From contig NZ_JBNJLK010000009.1 in the NCBI RefSeq assembly GCF_051195255.1, positions 1 through 64,000 of the forward strand: a DNA stretch of 64,000 nucleotides, in the 5' to 3' direction. The notes beneath the pieces are model-generated. The model saw only the letters and a list, made by a program, of their open reading frames with translations. It was not told the origin of the DNA and made no database searches. Below, piece after piece: positions 1 to 8,535 of the stretch. The stretch is from Falsirhodobacter sp051195255. Its GTDB lineage: Bacteria; Pseudomonadota; Alphaproteobacteria; Rhodobacterales; Rhodobacteraceae. Each line of letters begins with the position of its first letter. Position 1 is the first letter of the stretch. Made by a program: the position numbers and the translations under genes.

Positions 1-56
1 CAGGTTGCTCATCGATCAGGTCTCCTTGCGGAGCCTGAATCATGCTGAGACCGTAA

Positions 57-278
57 AATCAATGGGTCTGGAGCCTAGGCGCAGTCGTACTGTTCTCCAT
101 AGACGGTCATGACATGCGTCAGATGGAAAAGACACTTCGCGAAACCCACCATATCCACGTCAAGTACAGGCAGGTGGGAGACCTACAAGGCCTTAGGGTT
201 TCAACCCACATTTATATGCTGGAAAGCGAATTGGACCGTTTTGTTCACCTGCTTAAGCAAGTCGTTCATAATCAGTAA
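57..278 (+). pseudogene. C-terminal remnant of a class V aminotransferase
   Basis: The frame is open from about 57 to a TAA at 276-278 and is closed upstream by an in-frame TAA at 54-56. The translated piece (about 73 residues) has the end pattern of class V (NifS-fold) PLP enzymes: a beta strand, 'RETHHIHVKYRQV', then 'LRVSTHIYMLESELDRFVHL', where the family typically reads 'RVS.H.YNT.EE.DR.V..L'. No start codon or catalytic lysine domain is present, so this is a broken or out-of-frame gene end, possibly continuing left of the window after a frameshift. Its last 26 bp overlap the convergent GlxA-type gene. The family call rests only on the C-terminal pattern. Confidence 0.45.
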
Positions 279-1293
279 ATTTGTGAACTTGTGAGCCGGA
301 AGTGGCGAAACGGCGCCTGTATTCGCCGGGCGTCAGGCCGATGAAACGCGCAAAGACCCTGCGGAACGCCGCAGGGTCGGCGTAACCGCTGTCCCACGCG
401 ACCTGCTCGATCGGGTCACGACGGAACTGCAACAGCTCGCACGCCTTCCGGATACGCAGCCGCTGAATGTATTCCGACGAGGTCATGCCCGTCGCCTTGC
501 GAAATCGTCGGAGAAAAGTCCTTCGCTCCAACCCGGAGGCGGAGATCAGCACTTCCAGCGGAACGTCCCGCCCCTCGGCTGCGTGAAGGAGGTCCTGTAC
601 CTTTGCGATCTGGGCATCGCCATGTGACGTCCGCGGCGCGAAGGTGCTGTAGTAGCGTTGTTCACGCCCCGGCGGATCCAACAGCAGAAACCTCGCCGCC
701 CGCACCATCACCTCCGGTCCACAAAGCCGTTCAACCAGACGCAAACAAAGATCCGTCCACGACATCAGCCCGCCTGCCGTGACAACGGGACCATCGTCGA
801 TCAGAAGGCGGTCGATTTCCATCCGGACATCGGGAAAGCGGACGCGAAAGGCGTCGGCATAGCTCCAATGCGTAGTGGCGGGCCGCCCCTTCAGAAGCCC
901 CGTTTCTGCCAGCACAAAGGCTCCGGCGCAGACCGAGGCAAGGATCGTGCCCTCCGCATGCCTCTGGTTCAGCCAATCCCGCAGCGGGGCTGCAGTGTCC
1001 GGTGAAGGGGGCTGGGTCAGGCTGGGCGGAAGGATAATGACAGCCGGGGCGGAGGGGGATGAGCCTCCGCTTTGGAAAACGCGCACCGGCGCCGCCTCCC
1101 CCTCCTCCTGCTGCCAGTGGCTCACCTGAAGCTGCGCGCCGGGCGACACCCGTTCGACGATCAGGAACAGGTCGGTCATGGACAGGACGGCCGACATCTG
1201 GACGCCCGGATACAGCAGCAGCCCGATCCCGATCGTCTTGTCGTTTGTCACTTTCGGCTTCCTCAATGTCGCTGACGCCACGGGCTTTATCAT
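253..1293 (-). CDS. GlxA/FtrA-family transcriptional regulator (DJ-1/PfpI domain + AraC HTH)
   Basis: Cytoplasmic DNA-binding regulator of 346 aa. The N-terminal half is a DJ-1/PfpI (class I glutamine amidotransferase-like) fold with the nucleophile-elbow motif 'ASVCAGAFVLAETGLL' and 'PATTHW'. The C-terminal ~110 aa carry two AraC-type helix-turn-helix motifs, ending 'DSGYADPAAFRRVFARFIGLTPGEYRRRF'. I chose the ATG at 1293 because GGGGTG sits just upstream; an ATG at 1305 has no clear ribosome binding site. It is divergent from the cysteine hydrolase at 1345 with only about 50 bp between starts, an arrangement common for this regulator family, so that hydrolase is its likely target. The ligand is unknown. 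Confidence 0.85.
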   Translation of the reverse strand: MIKPVASATLRKPKVTNDKTIGIGLLLYPGVQMSAVLSMTDLFLIVERVSPGAQLQVSHWQQEEGEAAPVRVFQSGGSSPSAPAVIILPPSLTQPPSPDTAAPLRDWLNQRHAEGTILASVCAGAFVLAETGLLKGRPATTHWSYADAFRVRFPDVRMEIDRLLIDDGPVVTAGGLMSWTDLCLRLVERLCGPEVMVRAARFLLLDPPGREQRYYSTFAPRTSHGDAQIAKVQDLLHAAEGRDVPLEVLISASGLERRTFLRRFRKATGMTSSEYIQRLRIRKACELLQFRRDPIEQVAWDSGYADPAAFRRVFARFIGLTPGEYRRRFATSGSQVHKFTDYERLA

Positions 1294-1344
1294 GGCGCAC
1301 CCCATATCGTCATGAACAGCAACATATTCCAGGAAGGAAACATC

Positions 1345-1893
1345 ATGGGTAACCGGGCCGTTGTCGTTGTGGACGTTCAGAACGATTATTTCCCCGGCGG
1401 GCTTTACACGCTGGACGGCATCGCTGAAGCCTCCGCCAATGTAGGCAAGGTTCTTGAAGCCGCACGCGCGCGCGGCGAGCGCGTGATCCACATCCGCCAC
1501 ATCTTCCCCGACGCGGGCGCGCCGTTCTTCCGTCCCGACAGCGAGGGAAATGAGATTCACCCCTCCGCCGCGCCGCAAGAGGGTGAAACGGTCATCGTGA
1601 AGAACTTTCCCAACTCGTTCCAGAAGACGGACCTGAAGGAAGTTCTGGATGCGGACGGGATCAAGGACGTCGTAGTGGTCGGTGCGATGAGCCACATGTG
1701 CATCGACGCGACCGTGCGCGCTTCCAGCGACTTCGGCTTCAAGACGACCGTGGTGCAGGATGCTTGCGCAACCCGCGCGCAGGAATTTGGCGGCGTGACG
1801 GTGCCTGCATCGCAGGTGCACGCCACCATGATGGCCGCGCTTGCCTTCGCCTATGCCGACGTAATCGACACGGACGCCTTCCTGAAAGGCTGA
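1345..1893 (+). CDS. Isochorismatase-family cysteine hydrolase
   Basis: 182-aa cytoplasmic hydrolase of the isochorismatase/nicotinamidase superfamily. The D-K-C catalytic triad is visible: Asp10 in 'VVVVDVQNDY', Lys86 in 'VIVKNFPNSF' and Cys119 in 'SHMCIDATVRA', preceded by the usual cis-peptide region 'GAM'. The start at 1345 is set by AGGAAGGA at 1331-1338; an upstream in-frame ATG at 1312 lacks such a site. Length and motif spacing match short amidohydrolase members acting on carbamoyl or amide substrates, but the substrate cannot be read from sequence. It probably forms a regulator-target pair with the divergent GlxA-type gene. Confidence 0.85.
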   Translation: MGNRAVVVVDVQNDYFPGGLYTLDGIAEASANVGKVLEAARARGERVIHIRHIFPDAGAPFFRPDSEGNEIHPSAAPQEGETVIVKNFPNSFQKTDLKEVLDADGIKDVVVVGAMSHMCIDATVRASSDFGFKTTVVQDACATRAQEFGGVTVPASQVHATMMAALAFAYADVIDTDAFLKG

Positions 1894-1902
1894 CCACGGG
1901 CC

Positions 1903-1924
1903 TTCAGCTTGGCTTAAGGTTGGC
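1903..1924 (+). promoter_or_regulatory. Tandem 11-bp direct repeat upstream of L,D-transpeptidase (candidate response-regulator site)
   Basis: Two adjacent 11-mers, TTCAGCTTGGC (1903-1913) and TTAAGGTTGGC (1914-1924), agree at 9 of 11 positions. This 11-bp spacing is what OmpR/PhoB-type regulators bind. The second half-site nearly matches TTAAGGCTGGC on the minus strand between dsbD and the response regulator gene (8536-8557), which suggests a common regulator. It lies about 40 bp upstream of the L,D-transpeptidase start. Confidence 0.45.
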
Positions 1925-1962
1925 GGGCGAGATGTGCTGCAAACCCTTTTCGGAGACGTTGC

Positions 1963-2505
1963 ATGACTCTTTCCCGCCGCACCTTTGTCGCCGCCGCTCT
2001 TGCCGCGCCGGCGTTGATCGCCACCCCCCTGCGTGCCGAGACGCGGAGCAACGTCTCCAGCTTCCAGATGCAGGACTGGCGTGATCACTTCGAAAGCCTC
2101 GGCAAGGGCGCGATCCTCGCCGACCTCACCTCCCGCGCGCTCCACTTCTGGGGCGCGGACGGGGAAACCTATCGTCTTTATCCCAGCTCCATTCCCATGT
2201 CGGAAGACCTTACGCGGCGCGGATATACCGAGATCGTTCGTAAAACGGTCGGCCCCGGCTGGACCCCCACCCCGGACATGCGGCGCCGCGATCCGTCCTT
2301 GCCCGATCATGTCGGGCCGGGCCCGGGCAATCCCCTGGGCACCCATGCGATGTATCTGAGCTGGCCCGCCTACATCATCCACGGCACGCATGACACGCGC
2401 AAGATCGGCCGTCCGTCTTCGTCGGGCTGTGTCGGCCTCTATAATGAACACATCAAAGAGTTGTACGGGCTGGCCCCGATCGGCACGCAGGTCCGCCTGC
2501 TTTAA
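1963..2505 (+). CDS. Periplasmic L,D-transpeptidase (YkuD/ErfK family)
   Basis: 180-aa exported enzyme. Residues 1-25 form a signal peptide with a twin-arginine-like start (LSRRTFVAAALAA) and a cleavage region near 'LRA-E'. The YkuD domain ends in the active-site segment His140 ... 'SSSGCVGLYN' with catalytic Cys156. YkuD enzymes form 3-3 peptidoglycan cross-links or attach lipoproteins to peptidoglycan. The usual 'S.GC.R.' has Val-Gly-Leu after the Cys instead of an Arg two residues on. It resembles the second L,D-transpeptidase at 5261-5959, and a shared upstream motif suggests both belong to one regulon. Its stop overlaps that of the convergent GlxA-type gene. Confidence 0.85.
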   Translation: MTLSRRTFVAAALAAPALIATPLRAETRSNVSSFQMQDWRDHFESLGKGAILADLTSRALHFWGADGETYRLYPSSIPMSEDLTRRGYTEIVRKTVGPGWTPTPDMRRRDPSLPDHVGPGPGNPLGTHAMYLSWPAYIIHGTHDTRKIGRPSSSGCVGLYNEHIKELYGLAPIGTQVRLL

Positions 2506-3449
2506 CCCGCACCGCCAAAGCTGGCCCGATAGGCCGAGGGCGAGGTGCCGACATGTTCGGCAAAGCGAAGGCGCAACGACAGCGGGGTGCCGAACCCCAC
2601 CTCGTAGGCGATGCGCTCCACCGGCAGGTCCGTCGTCTCCAGCAATTGCTGCGCCCGCGCGACGCGCTGCGCGGTCAGCCACCCGGTGACCGTCAGGCCC
2701 GTCGCCTCGCGGAAGTTGCGCGTGAACGACCGGCGGCTCATGTTCGCCTGCCGGGCAAGCGCATCGACGTTCAGCGGTTCGGACAGGTGTTCCAGCGCCC
2801 ATTCCAGAACATGCGGCAGCTTGCTCTGGCACGGCAGCACGGGAACGGGCTGCTCGATGTATTGCGCCTGCCCGCCCTGCCGGTGCGGCGGCGTGACCAG
2901 CATGCGCGCTGCACGATTGGCGATGTCCGCCCCGTGACGGGATCGAATCAGGTTCAGGCAGCAGTCGATCGCGGCCACGTTCCCGGCCGAGGTGACGATG
3001 TTGTCCTCCTCGATATACAGGACATCGGGCCGGAACTTCGCGTTCGGAAAACGTGCGGCGAAGGCGTCGCGGGCGGCCCAGTGGGTCGTCGCCTGCCGCC
3101 CGTCCAGCAGCCCCGCATCGCCCAAGACGAACGCCCCCTGGCACAGGCCCACGATCAGCTTTCCTGCGTCATGCGCTCGGCGCAGCGCCTCCGTCAGGAC
3201 GGCGGGGGCCGCACGACCCGGGTCGCCCCATGCCGGCACGATGATGATAGTTGCGGTCTCCAGCGCCTCCAGCCCATGCTCCACCCGGATCTCCAGCCCC
3301 GTGTCGGTGCGGATCAGGCCGGGAACCGGTGCGCAGACATCCACCGCATAGGCATGCGACGGAACCGCGCCGAACACCAGCGCGGGAAGGGTCAGGTGAA
3401 ACAGACTTGCCCCATCAAGGGCAAGGACGGCGATATGTGTGGGGGTCAT
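2502..3449 (-). CDS. GlxA/FtrA-family transcriptional regulator
   Basis: 315-aa regulator with an N-terminal DJ-1/PfpI-like domain ('LIVGLCQGAFVLGDAGLLDG', 'ATTHW', 'YIEEDNIVTSAGNVAAID') and a C-terminal AraC helix-turn-helix pair ('LARQANMSRRSFTRNFREATG', then 'ERIAYEVGFGTPLSLRLRF'). The Cys in 'LCQGAF' occupies the nucleophile-elbow position, though these regulators are not thought to be enzymes. It is a distinct paralogue of the gene at 253-1293. It is divergent from the luciferase-like monooxygenase at 3564, its likely target, with a 114-bp gap in which I see no clear palindrome. Confidence 0.85.
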   Translation of the reverse strand: MTPTHIAVLALDGASLFHLTLPALVFGAVPSHAYAVDVCAPVPGLIRTDTGLEIRVEHGLEALETATIIIVPAWGDPGRAAPAVLTEALRRAHDAGKLIVGLCQGAFVLGDAGLLDGRQATTHWAARDAFAARFPNAKFRPDVLYIEEDNIVTSAGNVAAIDCCLNLIRSRHGADIANRAARMLVTPPHRQGGQAQYIEQPVPVLPCQSKLPHVLEWALEHLSEPLNVDALARQANMSRRSFTRNFREATGLTVTGWLTAQRVARAQQLLETTDLPVERIAYEVGFGTPLSLRLRFAEHVGTSPSAYRASFGGAG

Positions 3450-3563
3450 TGGGTACGCTGCAGAGTTGGCCCAATACTAACGAAGATCGTCATCCGGGTC
3501 AATTGATGTGGTGGCTGCGGGTGGGCACATCATGTTCTGAAAGCTCATCCAGATGGACATGCC

Positions 3564-4640
3564 ATGACCGATACACGCACGAATGCGGCAATCCCGCTCT
3601 CTCTTCTTGATTTCGCGATGGCCGGTCGCGGCGTCACCGCACATGAGGCGCTGACCGCCAGCATCGAACTGGCGCGCCTTGTCGACCGCCGCGGCTTTCA
3701 CCGTTATTGGGTGGCCGAGCATCACTCCATGCCCGGCGTCACCACATCCTCGCCGTCGCTGCTGCTGGCCCGCCTGATCGGCGAGACAAAGCGCATCCGC
3801 CTTGGGTCGGGCGGCATGATGCTGCCGAACTTCCCCCCGCTGGTCGTGGCCGAGCATTTCGGCCTGCTGGAGGCGCTGGCCCCCGGCCGGATCGACCTTG
3901 GCGTGGGCCGCGCGCCGGGGACCGACATGGTGACCGCCGCCGCCCTGCGCCGCGGAGAGATCGACGCCGACGACTTTCCCAGTCAGCTGATGGAACTTTT
4001 GGCCTTCCTTGATGCCAGCTTCCCCGAAGGGCACCCCTATGCGGAGCGGGTGCATGCCGTTCCGGGGCCGTGGCAGGACCGGGAAAACAACGTCGCGCCC
4101 GTTTCCGGTCGGCCGTCGGTCTGGCTGCTGGGCTCCTCGGCCTACTCGGCACAACTGGCGGCGCATCTGGGCTTCCCCTTCGCCTTTGCGGCGCATTTGG
4201 CGGACCAGAACCTCGACGTGGCGGTTGATGCCTATCGCAGCAACTTCCGCCCGTCGGAGGTTCTGGAAAAGCCCTATGTCATCGTCAGCTCCGGCGTGAT
4301 GGCGGCGGATGACGAAAAGGAGGCGCAACGCCAGGCCTGGGCCTATTCCCACGCGATGATGCGCATATCGCAAGGCAAGTCCTTCGTTGTGCCCACGCCG
4401 GACGAAGCCGAAGCCTATTCCTATTCGGGGCACGAACGGCGGATCATCCGCATGTGGCACGACAAGACGATGATCGGCACGGCGGATCAGGTGAAGGCCC
4501 GCGTCGACGAGCGGGTGCGGCGCGTTGGCGCGGATGAGGCGATGATCCTGACCCTCGGGCACACGCCCTCGGCCATCCATCGTTCGACCGAGCTGATCGC
4601 GGATGCCTTCGGCCTGACGGAGGATAAGGCCGCCCGCTAA
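3564..4640 (+). CDS. LLM-class flavin-dependent oxidoreductase (luciferase-like monooxygenase)
   Basis: 358-aa cytoplasmic (beta/alpha)8 flavin monooxygenase. The N-terminal pattern 'IPLSLLDF...GVTAHEALTASIELARLVDRRGFHRYWVAEHHSMPG' and 'IRLGSGGMMLPNFPPLVVAEHFGLLEALAPGRIDLGVGRAPG' is typical of the YhbW/alkanal-monooxygenase-like branch, which uses reduced FMN supplied by a separate reductase. The substrate is unknown. The end of the gene lies in a perfect inverted repeat that probably terminates transcription from both sides. Confidence 0.85.
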   Translation: MTDTRTNAAIPLSLLDFAMAGRGVTAHEALTASIELARLVDRRGFHRYWVAEHHSMPGVTTSSPSLLLARLIGETKRIRLGSGGMMLPNFPPLVVAEHFGLLEALAPGRIDLGVGRAPGTDMVTAAALRRGEIDADDFPSQLMELLAFLDASFPEGHPYAERVHAVPGPWQDRENNVAPVSGRPSVWLLGSSAYSAQLAAHLGFPFAFAAHLADQNLDVAVDAYRSNFRPSEVLEKPYVIVSSGVMAADDEKEAQRQAWAYSHAMMRISQGKSFVVPTPDEAEAYSYSGHERRIIRMWHDKTMIGTADQVKARVDERVRRVGADEAMILTLGHTPSAIHRSTELIADAFGLTEDKAAR

Positions 4641-4650
4641 GGCGGCCCTT
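4628..4650. terminator. Hairpin at the convergent LLM/dsbA-like boundary
   Basis: A perfect 7-bp stem GGCCGCC (4628-4634) / GGCGGCC (4641-4647) with a 6-nt loop overlaps the LLM stop codon. It lies between two convergent genes and could serve both strands. A U-run is weak on the plus strand (CTT), so it may be only partly factor-independent. Confidence 0.5.
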
Positions 4651-4661
4651 GCGTGCGGGGC

Positions 4662-5264
4662 TCAGCCCCGCCGCATCTGCGCGATCACCTTCTCCAGTTC
4701 CGCGTTCGGGACGACGCCGGGGAACAGGTCGATCCCGATCAGGAAGGCGGGTGTGCCGGGCAGGCCCAGCATCCGCGCCTGGTCGTGATTGCGTTGCAGC
4801 AAGCCGTCCCACCGCGCCTCCGAACGGGTGAATGACGCATGTGCGGCCCTCGGCTCCACCCCGACCGACCGGGCGGCCGCGTCGACCTGGGCCTCGGTGA
4901 TCTGCCGCCCGTCGACCGCCATGATCGCGTCGTGCACCGCCTCGTAGCGATTGCCCGCACCAAGCGCGACCTTCAGCGCATGCACCGACAGATCGCCGAA
5001 GATGGGCCAGTCCTTCATCACCAGCCGCAGGTTGCCGTCACGCTCCACCAACCGGCGGATGTCGGGATAGGAGTTGCGGCAGAAGGGGCACTGATAGTCG
5101 TAGAACTCGATCAGCGTCACGTCCCCGTCGGGATTGCCCAGAACCGGCTGGTCCGGATCGTGCGTCAGCTGGCGCAAGTCGTCCGCACTGGTCTGGGCGT
5201 GGGCCTGGCTGACGATCAGGGTGCCGAGGCCGGCACCCAGCAGGCCGCGTCGTGTCAGGGTCAT
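4662..5264 (-). CDS. DsbA-like periplasmic thiol:disulfide protein
   Basis: 200-aa exported thioredoxin-fold protein. The signal sequence starts 'MTLTRRGLLGAGLGTLIVSQAHA' and may be Tat-type (double Arg). The redox motif is Cys59-Pro-Phe-Cys62 in 'IEFYDYQCPFCRNSYPDI', followed by the helical insertion and the cis-Pro loop 'GLPGTPAFLIG'. This is the DsbA/DsbG/ScsC group (thioredoxin_4). It is the last gene of the dsbD operon; its ATG overlaps the stop of the upstream L,D-transpeptidase gene (ATGA), so translation is coupled. A role as a partner of DsbD, for example an isomerase or reductant carrier, is inferred from context. Confidence 0.85.
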   Translation of the reverse strand: MTLTRRGLLGAGLGTLIVSQAHAQTSADDLRQLTHDPDQPVLGNPDGDVTLIEFYDYQCPFCRNSYPDIRRLVERDGNLRLVMKDWPIFGDLSVHALKVALGAGNRYEAVHDAIMAVDGRQITEAQVDAAARSVGVEPRAAHASFTRSEARWDGLLQRNHDQARMLGLPGTPAFLIGIDLFPGVVPNAELEKVIAQMRRG

Positions 5265-5959
5265 GCCGTCACTCCCGTCTGGCTCTGCTCTGGTGTCAAT
5301 ACGACCACGCGGGCCATGGATTTCACGCGTGTGTCCAGATCGATCACGTCCTGATTGAACATCCGGATGCATCCCGCCGAGGTCGACTGCCCGATCGACC
5401 GGATGTCGTTCGTGCCGTGGATGCGGTAGTAGGTGTCGCGGTTGCCTTTGTGCAGATACAGCGCCCGCGCGCCCAGCGGGTTCTTCAGACCGCCGGGAAG
5501 GCCATCGGCATAGTCGGAATATTGTTCAGGCTGGGTGGCCAGCATGTTGTCGGTCGGCAGCCAGCTTGGCCATTTGCGGCTGTAGGGGATATGCGCGGTT
5601 CCGGCAAAGGCACGGCCCTCGTCCCCGACAGCCACGCCATAACGCAGCGCCCGTCCCTCCGGCAGGATGAAATATAAAAAGTGCTGCCACGGATCCACCA
5701 CGACCGATCCCGGCTTCTCGTCGGTCGCATAGTCCACTTCCTGCCGGACATTGCGCGGGGTCAGGTAACGGTCGGGCACGGCGGGGATCGTGTATCCTTC
5801 ATCCATAAGGGCGGCATAGCGGCGGGCAACATCGGGCGGAACCTGCGGTTCGGGCGGTGCGGCCGGGGGTGCGGGTGGTTGCGGCGCGGCACAGGCGGCC
5901 AGCGCTCCAAGGCCCAGAAGCAGGCCCGTGCGGCGCGTGATCTCGAAGCTTCGTGTCAT
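5261..5959 (-). CDS. L,D-transpeptidase lipoprotein (YkuD family)
   Basis: 232 aa. The lipoprotein signal ends in the lipobox LAAC (Cys23) and is followed by a Pro/Ala-rich linker (residues 24-42) that would hold the enzyme off the membrane. The YkuD domain carries His181 ('RIHGTNDIRSIG') and Cys197 ('STSAGCIRM'), a canonical active site. It lies between the TlpA-like and DsbA-like genes, overlapping both by 4 bp, so it is part of the thiol operon. YkuD enzymes need a reduced catalytic cysteine, so co-expression with a DsbD-driven reducing system makes chemical sense; that link is my inference. Confidence 0.88.
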   Translation of the reverse strand: MTRSFEITRRTGLLLGLGALAACAAPQPPAPPAAPPEPQVPPDVARRYAALMDEGYTIPAVPDRYLTPRNVRQEVDYATDEKPGSVVVDPWQHFLYFILPEGRALRYGVAVGDEGRAFAGTAHIPYSRKWPSWLPTDNMLATQPEQYSDYADGLPGGLKNPLGARALYLHKGNRDTYYRIHGTNDIRSIGQSTSAGCIRMFNQDVIDLDTRVKSMARVVVLTPEQSQTGVTA

Positions 5960-6756
5960 CTTGCGTCTTCCTTCAGTGTCTCGATTTCGTGCAAAAGCTG
6001 GGCGCGAGAGATCTCGCCCATATGCGCCGACAGCAGGTGTCCATCAGCAGTCAGGAACAGGGTCGCAGGCAGGCCCTTTGCGCCGTAATGCTGCATCATG
6101 CCCTGTCCGGGATCGCTGAGCGGTTCGATGGGAACCTTCGTCTTCTGCAGGTACTTGCGGATGATTTCCGGTCCTTCGCCCTGATTGACGAAGCGCATAG
6201 ATGCGCCCTCCAAAGAGAAGGCGACGTCGGCCATCATCGGCATCTCGCGCCGGCAGGGCGGACACCAGCTGGCCCAGAGGTTCACGACCACAGGCTCCCC
6301 CCGCCAGTCACCCACCTGCGCAGGCGTTCCGTCCAGCGCGGTCAGCTGAAGGTCGACAGGCATGGCCACCGCATTGCCCCGCGCCAGCAGGTGCGACACG
6401 TTCCAGCCGATGGCGGTCAGAACCACCGCGACCACCACCGGCAACAACGGAAGCCGCCGCAAATGCCAAGCCGTGGCGGCGGCAAACGCAGCGATGCCCC
6501 ATTGCCACTGGAACCCGCCCTGCCAGAACGCCAGTACGGACAGCGGTTGCTCCGCGAAAGCGCCCAGATGCAGAAGCACATAGCCGGTCCGCGCCCCGAT
6601 CAAACTCCACATCGCGGCGGAGAACGCCCAGTCGGTCAAGTTCACGCCCCGCTGGCGTCCGATGATCCAGCTTGCGATCACGAGGATTAACAAGGCGATT
6701 GCGACGGGCGCACGTTCGGCCGACAGCAGCAGCGGCCCCAGTTGCATCCCTCCCAT
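5956..6756 (-). CDS. Membrane-anchored TlpA-like thiol-disulfide oxidoreductase with Lgt-like N-terminus
   Basis: 266 aa. Residues 1-125 contain about four hydrophobic segments; the region 'TDWAFSAAMWSLIGARTGYVLLH' resembles prolipoprotein diacylglyceryl transferase (Lgt) membrane domains, although I see no proof of Lgt activity. Residues 130-266 form a periplasmic thioredoxin fold with 'VNLWASWCPPCRREMPMM' (Cys165, Cys168) and cis-Pro loop 'KGLPATLFL'. It probably receives electrons from DsbD and reduces periplasmic proteins (TlpA/ResA/DsbE type). The start is the ATG at 6756 overlapping the dsbD stop; a GTG one codon earlier is also possible. Confidence 0.85.
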   Translation of the reverse strand: MGGMQLGPLLLSAERAPVAIALLILVIASWIIGRQRGVNLTDWAFSAAMWSLIGARTGYVLLHLGAFAEQPLSVLAFWQGGFQWQWGIAAFAAATAWHLRRLPLLPVVVAVVLTAIGWNVSHLLARGNAVAMPVDLQLTALDGTPAQVGDWRGEPVVVNLWASWCPPCRREMPMMADVAFSLEGASMRFVNQGEGPEIIRKYLQKTKVPIEPLSDPGQGMMQHYGAKGLPATLFLTADGHLLSAHMGEISRAQLLHEIETLKEDAR

Positions 6757-8507
6757 CACGCGCCCCCGCCGATCAGCTTGACGGACCGGATCACATCTCC
6801 AGTGGAGACGTCGCCAATCAGGCGCGAGCCTTCCGCCTCCTTCTGATGGTCGTTCAGGAACACCATTGTCGGAGGGCCGGCGGCGCCCAGCGTGTCCAGC
6901 ATTGCCTGCGCTTCTTCATCCAGATCGGTGACGTCGATCTTATAAAGCGCCGTGCCAGCCAGCGCCGCCTTCACCTGCGGATCGGGCAGCACGTTGCGGT
7001 CAATACCGCGGCAATAGACGCACCAGTCGGCGGTCACATAGATCAGCGCCGGACCCTTCGTAGCATTGAGTTCGGTCGTGGTATTGATCTGCGCGATATC
7101 TTCGACGGGTGCCGCGGGGCCGGCACCGCCGCGAAGTCCGGCCAAGGGGCGCAGCGCGTCACCGCCACCGGCGGCGGCACCAATGGCCAGTGTCCCGCCC
7201 CAAAGCAGAAGGATCACCCCTGCTGTCCGTGAAAGCCGGGCAACAGCACCTGCGGTTTGTGGAATCCGGTCCAGTGCCCCGAGGAACACGGCGACCCCGA
7301 TGGCCAGCACCGCCCACATCGCAAGCGTTGCAGGACCGGGGAAGACGCGGGAGGCCAGCCACACCGCCATCGAAAGAAAGGCGATGCCGAAGACCGCGCG
7401 CACGACCTCCATCCACGGGCCGGCTTTAGGCAGGACGCGGCTGCCGAAAGCGCCAATGATCAGCAACGGCACGCCTTGTCCCAGCCCGAACGCGAAGAGC
7501 GCCGCTGCCCCCAGCACGACATCACCTGTTTGCGCGATATAGAGCAGCGCCCCCGCCAGTGGTGCCGTCACGCAAGGCCCTACGATCAGCGCCGAGGTGA
7601 AGCCCAGAAGCAGCGCACTGCCGATGGAGCCACCCGTGCCGCCGACGCGGTTCAGCCGGTCGGTCAGGGCGGACGGCAAGGTCAGCTCGAACAGGCCGAA
7701 GCTGGACAGTGCCAGTGCCACGAAGAGCACCGCAACCGCGCCCACGGCCCAAGGCGATTGCAGCACCATCTGAAGGTTCTGGCCCGACCACCCGGCCACG
7801 GCCCCCATCGCCCCGAAGGCCAGCGCCATCGCGAACACGTAGGCGCCCGACAGCACCACACCCTTGCGCATCGAAAGCTCCCCGCCCTGACGCGCCAGCA
7901 TTCCTGCAAGGATCGGCAGCATCGGAAACACGCAGGGGGTGAAGGCCAGCAAAAGCCCGAAGCCGAAGAACCCCGCCAGAACCCAAAGCGCGCCGCCCTG
8001 TTGGGACAGTCCCTCGATCACCCCCGGCCCCGTGGCCAGTTGCATGCCGGAGGATGGTGCGTCCGCCGTGAGGGCGGGTGCGGTGCTTGTCAGTGTCAGG
8101 TCTTTTTGCACCGGCGGGTAGCAGATGCCATCCTCCTGGCAGCCCTGAAAGGTGATCGTTACGTCGCCGCTGGCCCTCAGACGGGCCTCTGCATTATCGT
8201 AATAGACCTCCATCGTACCGAAATTGGGGTCGTCCTTCACCGTTCCCGGTTCAGTTTCCAACGCCAGAACGTCGCCTGCGACGGTTTCGGCCTGAAGATG
8301 GTCGCGATAAAGGTAATAGCCTTGCGCGATGGTCCAGTGCAGGACCGCACCGTCCTCCGTCTGCTGGACCTGCATCGCGAATGCCTTGTCCACGTCCAGC
8401 GGGCGGTTCATCCCCTGCGGCAAGGAGAAGGCCTGCGCCCATGCGCCGATCGTGAACATCAGCCAGCATAAGAACGGAAGAAACAATCTGCGCATCGGTA
8501 TCCTCAT
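6756..8507 (-). CDS. dsbD: Thiol:disulfide interchange protein DsbD
   Basis: 583-aa inner-membrane protein that moves electrons from cytoplasmic thioredoxin to periplasmic thiol proteins. All three domains are seen: signal peptide (1-25); alpha domain with Cys123/Cys129 ('FQGCQEDGICYPP'); an eight-helix beta domain with the paired Cys192 ('FTPCVFPMLPI') and Cys312 ('VGPCVTAPLAG'); and a gamma thioredoxin domain with Cys496-Val-Tyr-Cys499. It is the first gene of a four-gene operon and is divergent from an OmpR-type response regulator. It resembles Pseudomonas dsbDEG under DsbRS. An alternative ATG lies at 8495. Confidence 0.92.
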   Translation of the reverse strand: MRIPMRRLFLPFLCWLMFTIGAWAQAFSLPQGMNRPLDVDKAFAMQVQQTEDGAVLHWTIAQGYYLYRDHLQAETVAGDVLALETEPGTVKDDPNFGTMEVYYDNAEARLRASGDVTITFQGCQEDGICYPPVQKDLTLTSTAPALTADAPSSGMQLATGPGVIEGLSQQGGALWVLAGFFGFGLLLAFTPCVFPMLPILAGMLARQGGELSMRKGVVLSGAYVFAMALAFGAMGAVAGWSGQNLQMVLQSPWAVGAVAVLFVALALSSFGLFELTLPSALTDRLNRVGGTGGSIGSALLLGFTSALIVGPCVTAPLAGALLYIAQTGDVVLGAAALFAFGLGQGVPLLIIGAFGSRVLPKAGPWMEVVRAVFGIAFLSMAVWLASRVFPGPATLAMWAVLAIGVAVFLGALDRIPQTAGAVARLSRTAGVILLLWGGTLAIGAAAGGGDALRPLAGLRGGAGPAAPVEDIAQINTTTELNATKGPALIYVTADWCVYCRGIDRNVLPDPQVKAALAGTALYKIDVTDLDEEAQAMLDTLGAAGPPTMVFLNDHQKEAEGSRLIGDVSTGDVIRSVKLIGGGA

Positions 8508-8535
8508 GGTATTGAGTTCCCGACCTGACGGCCCT

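Noticed and set aside
1306..3144. Minus-strand extension of the first GlxA-type reading frame to over 900 codons
   Set aside because: It is antisense to an intact isochorismatase-family gene and L,D-transpeptidase; the recognisable protein begins near 1293. High GC leaves long open antisense frames.
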